Position numbers and translations under genes: made by a program
Assembly: GCA_028356125.1 (NCBI GenBank)
Contig: JAOMTZ010000005.1
Coordinates: 34,889 to 98,888 of the forward strand
DNA from: Candidatus Poseidoniaceae archaeon
GTDB taxonomy: Archaea; Thermoplasmatota; Poseidoniia; Poseidoniales; Poseidoniaceae
Direction of reading: 5' to 3'
Length of the DNA: 64,000 nucleotides
Part shown: positions 13,001 through 19,146 of the stretch, one piece after another
How positions within the stretch are numbered: the stretch's first letter is position 1
Layout of the letters: the number at the start of each line of letters is the position of its first letter
Notes under the pieces: generated by a model
The model's input: the letters and a program-made list of their open reading frames with translations, nothing else
Database searches by the model: none
Told to the model about the DNA's origin: nothing

Positions 13001-14623
13001 TTTGATTCAGATGGAGACGGCTACGGTGACAATGAATTCGGAACTAGAGGTGACACATGTCCAACCGAAGAAGGTTACAGTACGATTGATGTTTACGGAT
13101 GTATAGACTCTGATTCTGATGGTTGGTCTAATTCGGGAGATTCATTCCCATTCACTAATTCACAATGGGCAGACAGAGATGGAGACGGCTGGGGAGACAA
13201 CCAAACTCAAGGTGCAGAATTGATAGATATATTCCCTTCAGATGGAACTCAGTGGAATGACACTGATGGCGATGGTCATGGAGACAACAAGTACGGAACT
13301 GAAGGAGATTGGTTCCCTAATGATCCTGACCGATGGGCAGATTCTGATAGAGATGGTGTAGCTGATGAGGATGACGATTTCGTAAATGATGCAACTCAGT
13401 CATCCGACAGAGATGGAGACTTGTACGGAGATGACCCATTAGGAAATCGAGCCGATGAATTCCCAGATGACCCTACAGAATGGAAAGATACCGATGGTGA
13501 TGGAGTTGGAAACAACGCAGATGCATTCCCATTCGACCCGACACAAACTACTGACACAGATGGCGACGGGTACGGAGATAACCCTCTTGGTTCAGGGGCT
13601 GATATATTCCCAGATAACCCAACACAATGGGAAGATGACGATGAGGATGGATTGGGAGATAATCTAACTGGAACCGATGCTGACCCATTCCTAAACGACT
13701 TCGATAACGATGGTTACAATGACAGTATTGACGTTCTTCCAAAGTTATATTCTCCAGGAGACTTAGATAATGATGGTTATCTTGATGATGACGATTGGGC
13801 TCCTAGAGACTACAGAGAATGGGCTGACTTTGATGGTGATGGCAAGGGTGACAATGAAGACCCTGATGATGACAATGATGGTTATGCAGATACCGATGAG
13901 ATAAGACAGAAGACAGATCCATATGATGACGGTGATGTACCTGTGGAAAGTTTCGAAATTGTAGTTCCTGGAACAAGTGTCGGACTTGGTGCTTGGGACC
14001 TAATTGGAATGTTTGGAGGAATACCTCTATTCTCTTGGATATTATTTGGATTTGTAACAAGAAACAAGCGTTGTGCTAAATTTGAAGATATGCTAAATGA
14101 AGCACGTTCTAGAGATGAATTAGAACAGGTTGCTCTAAAGTGGGAATATTCTCTGATGCTAAGATTACTCGGTCCACACCAAGGTATTAGACTTGAAAGA
14201 ATTCGTTCAGAGCTCGATGATGTATTTGAAAAATATGAGGACTCAATGGTTTATCCAGGAGAGGATCAAACGCAACTTGTAGAAAAGGTAATTCCTGAAA
14301 TTATTCACACTGTTGAAACTGAACCAACTGTTGTTGAGACTCCAATTCAGCCTGTTTATTCGCAACCTGTCGTGCCGGAAGCAACAACTGCTCCAGTGTA
14401 TTCACAACCAGTTGAACCAGTACCAGAAACTGCACCAGTATATTCACAGCCGGTTGAAACAGTGCAGGAGAATATTCCTGCAGTTGCAGAGACTGCATAT
14501 GCGCCATCGGCTTCTACAGTTGGAACTGTGGGCACAGATGGTTATGAATGGCTGACTGATAATGGTCAAAATTACTACAGATTAGCAAATTCAGGTGCGG
14601 AATGGACATTGTGGCAAGGTTGA
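4037..14623 (+). CDS. giant (3528 aa) cell-surface protein: signal peptide, 6 x 7 RCC1-type repeats separated by He_PIG/Ig-like linkers, TSP3-like Asp-rich Ca-binding repeats, TM anchor, cytoplasmic tail
   Basis: Single uninterrupted ORF; 42 copies of C-x9-CWGxNxxGQLGDGT-type repeats counted by eye; six LPxGxxLxxxTGxxxYxG-type linkers; DxDGDGxGDN repeats; TM GMFGGIPLFSWILFGFVTRNKRC. Confidence 0.93.
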   Translation: MANHSKLWVALFLSLLMIGLAQTSYVTVDDENIDVISHSDETISKSSPLNLSTGFNPKTFVDNAIFFDSVRAESVSVGFRSSCIVYDDQSLTCTGYNYQGLLGVGYDTPNPYLLKEHVDVNFPGNVKVSQVEVGYDSTCAIDTDGGLWCWGYNNHGKTGTGSPESYIMSPEKVLIDENESVSEVAIGYQHMCALTDSKKIYCWGNNNYGQSLLPHSGSVNVPTEVNLDSEIIPVSISGKMHHTCILNQNGAVYCWGQNNYGQLGDGTTNNRNEMVQSILPSSDPAVFLVAGYMHSCALLESGEMRCWGNNDQGQLGVKSMTPNSYKFPTKVLDLPLDPISFDLGYQYTCALLKTQTSICWGQNTYGQLGDATVTGFNTNSYNGNHKQVLTNYNSQNYENSLGLSVGYYTTCSVFDTGRVACWGYGGNGQIGDGAASSRTYPYYNRVTVGEETSDLLFPVSKELRISPFVDGINYSVSVTPSLPYGFALESETGAIIHDGTGSLNTSFHNLTFTAGEDEVTIPVSITVKESLPYPSRVRSHLGGLSLLDDYSSGGVMSISSTKDHVCINQESGEIHCWGDGLGGKLATNADTDQSTPQPTSTSVSYNVLRDTYYVASATEHNCALTNSGEVYCWGEADDGRLGHSSTTDSKVPVLAPFPNHRSVEMIATHESHNCAITDDGSVYCWGNNTDGQIGVGYKSNYLGSPTKTNLLDGSMAVAISVGDSFSCAVLSNASVTCWGGNDLGQLGDGTNTNSTAPGSIVQLSQDAVTVSSGQSHSCAILQDGKVACWGNNDYGQLGDGTLIDKSSPVIAQLPSSKSAVMIDVGISHTCAVMNDGSLYCWGLNANHQLADGTNAFKSVPIQSSLPNGISATLVTAGEGHTCILTNESTIYCIGANSEGQLGDSTTASRTIFTETKWNQNNSISSLYYTLGYASNNKISFTGWGDEYNVTSTLLPAGLTLDSEKGVLMYNGMSTFSDTITIFVTDGNVNFSKDISIQVFEHNQLEGRIDSYSYDSGFGTFSQKPISVRMGYHHGCLIDYDHKMKCWGYNGHGEIGNSYTGSQYTYPTNINHGYMTSSRDMDVGTYQVCSIDNESQLWCWGYNPYGNLGVGDATVRNTPSQVKDITNILQVSVGQYLACALDSSWDVYCWGYNNQGQAGESSLSNQLRPNLISGLGDSRPTMVSAGDSFACSLIENGSVACWGANNLGQLGIGSTVQSYEQIQWPNLPQGLSASSISVGSNHACAIMDDYSLYCWGQNNYGQVGVGNTTDILSPTQILDSSYEVVGVTTGVSSTCSWLRNGSALCWGYNPYGNLGNGNATQMDEPAWVRPHSLNTDMKIITMHNTLYNTCAMYDNGAISCWGQGQTYWGNGDGSAGNRNYPQSFVYNQYTGQRYDGSGSVVSNLNYLEGYPREEKLQNIGWNSNSSVSGVMPNGLSYNSSSEILSYDGSTLTPGNFNIQITDDFGSRNLQVSYSSVNTNSKEGRIDSAWLGNASFNSVQNKDYQQIVSIDNSKQHTCILELDGDVLCWGLGTSYQLGAGSTTSHTYPYETNVDNYYPNLNYSSISTGDTHTCALDSNSELLCWGSRTYYMLGDNSASGTQNYPYKYTGDSEVYGKKLAMVSSGGQHTCAIRADATTWCWGMGNYGQTGDGSVNSGTQPKQVQFPNNLSATSLSLGYSSTCAIVDTGDIYCWGRNHVGQLGIGNTTDQSLPLKVLLPSGRTALALESGDYHTCAILDDYSVKCWGQNSNGQIGDGTTDDRTSPASVILSGVNDPIQLSAGQSSTCAVFDNGRIKCWGLNSNGELGIGNQNQQNSPQDLNSISHLHASHVTVGNAFACATFHDGAPRCWGNGGSGKLGTGSTSSSNVPVAIREYAPGNITIIEGSDISIPLTVAGWDYTTSASGTYPTGVTWDNVTESIIVDSNLQVGNYTVSVTVSNSIKSVSASIDLAVIDRIDRWSDRVESHSLGMSMLSKNDLVPVDISIGRLHSCFITNSSNYCQGYNTNGQLGENSYSQRNTPYEIYGFDEPLNSISSGNEHTCAIDEGGELYCWGYNAYGQIATGTSAWNSKYNTPQKISIDYSSNQLPPALQISTGGSHSCGIFEDSNLYCWGYNNYGQLGLGDVTQRNRPVIVETSGDDLFTDISLGLSHSCGIIKNGSVYCWGYNNYGQLGDSTNDISNVPVYSQLPSGSKAVAISVGHYHNCAIMDNSSVYCWGRNSHSQLGNGNQTNMNIPVHVNIPIGSNPVQISSGVSHTCTVMDNGSMYCWGHNDYGQVEGPVTENLGSYVYNPTYVSTKFNHRVVSVGVGEGYTCIITEHAAISCWGSTSYSKLVELNENKVSKLRYVISEEYEYSIQPMGWNIVDYSISNLPQGMTMNESKLSINSEANQTGSLSWIVNTTLGNTQGTIDYEAMLIDRRPSSAPAWTNSISYKEDDSAVSMTSVDAWLNHACGIDEDGKVYCWGANGDGQLGDLSTNRRSSPNPVRFSGDDPVAIQVSTSPHNSCILTDEGRVMCWGDGSKGQNGQGTWDTNGDRYDLKTPGEVLLPWSSNAVMISTGYQFACSLLDDGDVYCWGDNGYGQLGDGTTTGSGLPKKVMLPDDRFAISIDTSYGHSCAVLDNGEMYCWGKQQYGNMGTGLGYIASTSALYKIKTPIKVEIPQSKSVSFMGVGEYHGCAVMTDNTLWCWGRNDHGEVGVGNSSSENNEIIRKPMQIDMQFYSPIIAIDLGSESTCTLHDDGSLNCWGENDDGEIGNGLIGGDTSSPISIQLDGGVTATGITSGYQFKCATASDGTVQCWGTNGYSQLGDGTQEPSAYPQVVDMDIPSTSTTLTYLEGEITQNQNYVSGWNYTFSVSPPLPQGFALDYETGSIMSIGNSTFGVSRHNVSAMAGPYTTTVEVTIAVIRDTDGDGTPDAEDYDDDDDGNLDSLDNCPSQAGTSTLGGYVGCPDSDGDGWADLIDPFDDDSTQWKDTDGDGYGDNPDGTTPDIWILDSSQWFDSDGDGYGDNEFGTRGDTCPTEEGYSTIDVYGCIDSDSDGWSNSGDSFPFTNSQWADRDGDGWGDNQTQGAELIDIFPSDGTQWNDTDGDGHGDNKYGTEGDWFPNDPDRWADSDRDGVADEDDDFVNDATQSSDRDGDLYGDDPLGNRADEFPDDPTEWKDTDGDGVGNNADAFPFDPTQTTDTDGDGYGDNPLGSGADIFPDNPTQWEDDDEDGLGDNLTGTDADPFLNDFDNDGYNDSIDVLPKLYSPGDLDNDGYLDDDDWAPRDYREWADFDGDGKGDNEDPDDDNDGYADTDEIRQKTDPYDDGDVPVESFEIVVPGTSVGLGAWDLIGMFGGIPLFSWILFGFVTRNKRCAKFEDMLNEARSRDELEQVALKWEYSLMLRLLGPHQGIRLERIRSELDDVFEKYEDSMVYPGEDQTQLVEKVIPEIIHTVETEPTVVETPIQPVYSQPVVPEATTAPVYSQPVEPVPETAPVYSQPVETVQENIPAVAETAYAPSASTVGTVGTDGYEWLTDNGQNYYRLANSGAEWTLWQG
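4250..12490 (+). repeat. RCC1 repeat array encoding 42 repeats in six blocks of seven
   Basis: Approximate blocks: 4262-5400, 5700-6780, 7090-8200, 8540-9640, 9960-11060, 11340-12480, separated by Ig-like linkers. Confidence 0.88.
12727..13950 (+). repeat. TSP3-like Ca2+-binding repeat region (DTDGDGYGDN...FPxDxTQW)
   Basis: Repeated Asp-rich DxDGDGxxDN motif visible in translation. Confidence 0.9.
14343..14463 (+). repeat. three copies of PVYSQPV in the cytoplasmic tail
   Basis: PVYSQPVVPEATTA / PVYSQPVEPVPETA / PVYSQPVETVQEN. Confidence 0.85.
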
Positions 14624-14667
14624 CTTGAAACACTAATCGTTATGATGTGTAGCCGCCTAGTCCAATT

Positions 14668-17409
14668 GTGACAGTAAAGCCTTGGGTAGTAGTTGCCGTA
14701 ATGGCTATGATGTGCTTAATGCCATATCAATCGATAGATTTCGGTTATTTGAGCGATGAAACTGAATCAAAGGAGGGCTCTGGCCAAGGACAAGGTCCCG
14801 CAGATATTCTTCTGATGGGAAACAGTTACGTCGCCTCTAATTCACTTCACAATTTGGTAGATGGAGTGATGAGTGCAGCATCAACTCCAGCTAATCTATC
14901 CACCCTGAATGGTGGTGGAATGTTATTATCACAGCATGCTAGCAATGTAGCAACGTCAGGTCACCAATGGAATACCACACTCAATAATGGCGTATGGGAC
15001 TGGGTTGTATTGCAGGACCAAAGCCAAGTTCCAGGCTTGCCAAGAACAGATACGTATTGGATTAATAGCAACGATGGCGCAGTTGAACTTGCTGAAGTTA
15101 TCGAAGATAATGGTGGAGAGACTGTACTGATGATGACATGGGGACGTCGTGCAGGAGACGGTGCTAATCCTTGGCACGGCTACAACCAGAGATTCTCTAA
15201 CTTCTCAAATATGCAAGGCGAGTTAGCAAGTGGTTACTTAGATTATCGAGACAACATTACTGCCAATGGAGACACCGCTTGGGTTGCCCCAGTTGGACTT
15301 GCTTTCGAGCACATTCATGACAAGATTGTGGCAGAAGGTGGAACACCTACCGATTCAGGAAACACGTTCTATGATCTGTATACAGGAGACGGGAGTCATC
15401 CTTCACTTTCCGGCTCTTATCTTGCTGCAACTGTAATCTATGCAACGATTACAGGAAACGATCCTGTCGGCCTATCTCATTCTACAAGCCTATCCAATGG
15501 CCTTGTACTAGAACTACAACAAGCAGCTGCAGCAACTGTATTCAACGAAACAAGCCACCTATATTACCCCTGGCAAACCACATCATCAAACCAAAATTCC
15601 CTAGGTTTCAATCCAATTCCTGACCCCCAAAATAGTTCAAGACTGCGTTCTACATTCAGTCTCTCTTCAACCTCTAGCACCTCATTCCAAGAAAATCCAA
15701 ACATGTACTCTAATGAATACGCAGACGGTAGAGTTGTAACCTTGTTCCAAGATGCTTTCGTATCAGTTGGTGGTGTAGTTTATCTGCCAAGTATTATCCT
15801 ATCATCATATCCAGAAGTAGGTGGGGAAAACGAACTCTCAATCGACGATTTAAACTTAGAATTAAGCATCTCTCTGAGTAATAATTTCTCTAATTTCAAA
15901 TCCTGTAAACCTTACGTAACGGCACACAATATCATAGCATACTGCAATGATTATGATTCGGAGCCTGCGAATTTGATTCTTGACAATAATTCCTCGACTT
16001 ACCTATATCAAAATCAAGATTTATTTGTCAAGTGGGACATGAACGGACAATTACAAGATTATTGGACACCACATATCAACTCCACAACCAATCAATGGAA
16101 CAGTTTTCTTAGGCTTCACTCTAGCACAAGATACCAATGGAACACCCAAATTATGGGTCAAGATTTGTTGATGCTAATTAAAACAACTTCTACTGATACT
16201 GTTGATTTCCCAAATGGAAGTGTCGGTTGTGTAGTCTACGGAAACTGTGTGACTTTAGTAAAAATTGACCTGAATGGAACTGTTCTAGAGCATATTTCAT
16301 TTGGAAAATATTCGAATGCTATGAGCCGATACACAGGGTGCAGTATTGATAGATTCCATGTTGCAAATAATTCTGCGGTACAAATGAAAATTAGTGAGGC
16401 TTGTGATGTATTTGATTCTTCAGGAAATCAAATCACAACAGGCCACTCATTAAGTAGCCACATAGGATTTGATTCAAGCCTCAATCTAATAAGAACAATC
16501 CCTGAAACACCATGCAGTGGCCTAAATATTTTTGAGGCAATAATACTTCACGATAAGACATACTACACAACAAAAGGCGGTAGTAATAGCCAATGTAACT
16601 CTGTGCGCAGCCAATATCTGCCGAGTACTATAACTCAATATAATCCGGAAGTAATTAATTCAATAGTTTCACTCCTTGCAAATGGTACTATTGAATGGTC
16701 ATACTCTTGGACTGATAATAGCAATTTGCTGGACACATATGGTTTGGTTGCGCTATCTTATGGCATTATTTGGACCGGACCAAAACTAACATCGGAAAAT
16801 AATTGGGATGCTGAGATTAGTGCGAGGAGTTCTCCTTACTACGGCCCCGGGGGTTCAAATCGCGATTGGAGTCCTGTGTTTTCTCATTCAGGCGAATGGA
16901 TTGATATCCACGATGGTATTGTATGTAGTGGAGTTGGTAGCCTACAAAATAGACCAATCATTTACTCAGAATTTTCTACAGGATTCTCATGTGGCTATTA
17001 CTACGGAAATACTTGGAAATATAATTCCTATTCGATAGACATAGATAATGATGGAGTGGGTCATAACCTAGACTCTTTTCCGTTCGATTCAACCCAAGTG
17101 AAAGATTCTGATTTAGATGGATATGGAGACAACATATTTGGAAATAATTCTGATGATTGCCCGACCGAACCAGGTAATTCTACATTCGATAGATTGGGTT
17201 GCTTGGACACAGATGGCGACGGTCAATCCAATCTCAATGACTTCTATCCAACTGATCCAACACAAGTCAAAGATAGCGACTTTGACGGATATGGAGATAA
17301 TCTAAATGGGACAAGAGGAGATAATTGTCCTGATGTTTATGGAGAATCAAACAGAAACAACACCTATGGATGCCCTGACGCTGATTTTGATGGTTGGGCG
17401 GATGATTAA
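14668..17409 (+). CDS. N-terminal open segment: SGNH/DUF4886-like hydrolase domain plus start of TSP3 repeats
   Basis: ILLMGNSYVASNSLHNLV block, WDWVVLQDQSQVPG, DGSHPSLSGSYLAATVIY (catalytic DxxH-like); GTG start. Confidence 0.75.
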   Translation: MTVKPWVVVAVMAMMCLMPYQSIDFGYLSDETESKEGSGQGQGPADILLMGNSYVASNSLHNLVDGVMSAASTPANLSTLNGGGMLLSQHASNVATSGHQWNTTLNNGVWDWVVLQDQSQVPGLPRTDTYWINSNDGAVELAEVIEDNGGETVLMMTWGRRAGDGANPWHGYNQRFSNFSNMQGELASGYLDYRDNITANGDTAWVAPVGLAFEHIHDKIVAEGGTPTDSGNTFYDLYTGDGSHPSLSGSYLAATVIYATITGNDPVGLSHSTSLSNGLVLELQQAAAATVFNETSHLYYPWQTTSSNQNSLGFNPIPDPQNSSRLRSTFSLSSTSSTSFQENPNMYSNEYADGRVVTLFQDAFVSVGGVVYLPSIILSSYPEVGGENELSIDDLNLELSISLSNNFSNFKSCKPYVTAHNIIAYCNDYDSEPANLILDNNSSTYLYQNQDLFVKWDMNGQLQDYWTPHINSTTNQWNSFLRLHSSTRYQWNTQIMGQDLLMLIKTTSTDTVDFPNGSVGCVVYGNCVTLVKIDLNGTVLEHISFGKYSNAMSRYTGCSIDRFHVANNSAVQMKISEACDVFDSSGNQITTGHSLSSHIGFDSSLNLIRTIPETPCSGLNIFEAIILHDKTYYTTKGGSNSQCNSVRSQYLPSTITQYNPEVINSIVSLLANGTIEWSYSWTDNSNLLDTYGLVALSYGIIWTGPKLTSENNWDAEISARSSPYYGPGGSNRDWSPVFSHSGEWIDIHDGIVCSGVGSLQNRPIIYSEFSTGFSCGYYYGNTWKYNSYSIDIDNDGVGHNLDSFPFDSTQVKDSDLDGYGDNIFGNNSDDCPTEPGNSTFDRLGCLDTDGDGQSNLNDFYPTDPTQVKDSDFDGYGDNLNGTRGDNCPDVYGESNRNNTYGCPDADFDGWADD

Positions 17410-17439
17410 GACCACTTTGAAAACGAATCTAGTCAATGG

Positions 17440-18573
17440 ATGGATTCTGATGGCGATGGATATGGAGATGAATTCAATGGATACCAAGGCGATACTTGTC
17501 CTGAAGATTACGGGTTGAGTACCATGGACACATTCGGTTGCCCAGATGCAGATGGTGATGGCTGGTCTGATGCTGGAGACGATTTACCTAATGAGGCAAC
17601 TCAGTGGCTAGATGGTGATGGAGACGGTTATGGAAATAACCAGTCTGAAGAAGCTAACTTGGTAGACCTGTTTCCTAACGATGCCACACAGTGGAATGAT
17701 ACTGATGGAGACGGATATGGAGACAATCGCTATGGTTCAGAAGGGGACAAATTCCCGGATGACCCACTAAGGTGGGAAGATACTGACAATGATGGAGTAA
17801 CCGATTCAGAAGATGAATTCCCTAACGATATTACCCAATGGAACGACACAGATGGTGACGGATATGGTGACGAGATTACAGGAAACAGTGGTGATGCTTG
17901 CCCAACATTATGGGGTAACTCAACTGCCGATCGTAGAGGTTGTATTGACACAGACGGTGATGGATGGAGTGATGAAAGAGATGACTTCCCTAACGACCCT
18001 AGCCTATACCTAGATACCGATGGTGATGGAGTTCCTGACGAATTAGATATGTTTCCATTCGACCCAACACAAACCGAAGATAGAGATGGGGACAAAATGG
18101 GCGACAACCCGATGGGTATTGGAGCTGACAAGTTCCCTGATGATGCTACACAGTGGGGAGACATTGACGGAGATGGATACGGAGATAATCCAAACGGAAC
18201 AAACCCTGATGCCTTCCCGACTGATGCTACTCAATGGTCTGACATGGACGGTGACGGATACGGAGATAATCCAGCAGGCAGACTGTATGACTTGTTCCCT
18301 GACAATCCGACTCAATGGGTTGATGATGATGAAGATAGTTTAGGAGACAACCCGAATGGTACTGACGCTGATCCATTCTTGAATGACTTTGATAATGATG
18401 GATTCAATGATACTATCGACATCCTTCCTCGTCTTGCATCTCCAGGAGACTTAAATGCTGATGGATGTCTGGATGAAGATGATGCGTTTAACGAAAACCC
18501 ATTAAAATACTTAAACTCTAATAAAAACAAAATTGGTAACAATAATGATACTAATGACGATAATAACGGTTAA
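17440..18573 (+). CDS. middle open segment: TSP3-like repeats (same frame as 14668 ORF)
   Basis: DSDGDGYGDEFNGYQGDTCPEDYG and similar repeats; in-frame continuation after TAA 17407. Confidence 0.6.
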   Translation: MDSDGDGYGDEFNGYQGDTCPEDYGLSTMDTFGCPDADGDGWSDAGDDLPNEATQWLDGDGDGYGNNQSEEANLVDLFPNDATQWNDTDGDGYGDNRYGSEGDKFPDDPLRWEDTDNDGVTDSEDEFPNDITQWNDTDGDGYGDEITGNSGDACPTLWGNSTADRRGCIDTDGDGWSDERDDFPNDPSLYLDTDGDGVPDELDMFPFDPTQTEDRDGDKMGDNPMGIGADKFPDDATQWGDIDGDGYGDNPNGTNPDAFPTDATQWSDMDGDGYGDNPAGRLYDLFPDNPTQWVDDDEDSLGDNPNGTDADPFLNDFDNDGFNDTIDILPRLASPGDLNADGCLDEDDAFNENPLKYLNSNKNKIGNNNDTNDDNNG

Positions 18574-18645
18574 ACTGATGCAGATGAAGGAAGAGAGGGT
18601 ACAGACCCTCTTGACCCTAATGACACACCAATAAACAGTTTTGAG

Positions 18646-19146
18646 ATGGTTATTCCGGGAACTGAGATTGGAATTGGTGCATGGGACTTAATCGGAATGT
18701 TTGGCGGAATACCTTTATTCTCTTGGATTCTATTTGGATTTGTTACGCGTAACAAACGCTGTGCTCGCTATGAGGAACAGTTGGAAGAAGCACAATCTAG
18801 AGATGAATTAGAACAAGTCGCTCTGAAGTGGGAATATAGCCTAATGCTGAGACTACTAGGTCCGCACCAAGGTATTCGCTTGGAACGAATACGCTCTGAA
18901 TTAGATGATAAGTTCGAGAATGCTGAGAACCTAATGGCTGCAGGGGAGTTTGAGCCAATGACTGAAGTTGACCAAACTCCAATCATTGAAGCGCAGGAGA
19001 AAGATATCCCTGAGATTGGCTCAGGCCCCTCAATTAGTGCTGTGGCAGACCAAATTGATGAGAATGGTTACTCATGGCTGATGCATGAAGGCAAGCAGTG
19101 GTATCGTACCAATAGCGAATCGCATTGGTTTGAATTTGAGAATTAA
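18646..19146 (+). CDS. C-terminal open segment: TM anchor and cytoplasmic domain (same frame)
   Basis: IPGTEIGIGAWDLIGMFGGIPLFSWILFGFVTRNKRCARYE..., near-identical to the C-terminus of the 4037-14623 protein. Its stop overlaps the convergent subtilase stop. Confidence 0.65.
   Translation: MVIPGTEIGIGAWDLIGMFGGIPLFSWILFGFVTRNKRCARYEEQLEEAQSRDELEQVALKWEYSLMLRLLGPHQGIRLERIRSELDDKFENAENLMAAGEFEPMTEVDQTPIIEAQEKDIPEIGSGPSISAVADQIDENGYSWLMHEGKQWYRTNSESHWFEFEN

Larger units (their letters stand above)
14668..19146 (+). pseudogene. SGNH-hydrolase (DUF4886-like) surface protein with TSP3 repeats and TM/cytoplasmic anchor, interrupted in frame by TAA at 17407-17409 and 18571-18573
   Basis: ORFs 14668..17409, 17440..18573 and 18646..19146 share one frame and together reproduce the domain order and C-terminus of the upstream paralogue. 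Either a recent pseudogene, readthrough, or a sequence error. Confidence 0.8.

Noticed and set aside
17730-18164. 144-aa minus-strand ORF (SPSPSVS-rich)
   Set aside because: Antisense shadow of the DxDGDG repeats; composition reflects the reverse complement of GAY/GGN codons.
18481-18573. Diversity-generating retroelement variable region
   Set aside because: The pattern is gain of A from G, not randomisation at template adenines. No reverse transcriptase or template repeat seen in the window.
17400-18580. Pyrrolysine or selenocysteine recoding at the in-frame stops
   Set aside because: Both stops are TAA; pyrrolysine uses TAG and selenocysteine uses TGA. No recoding element identified.
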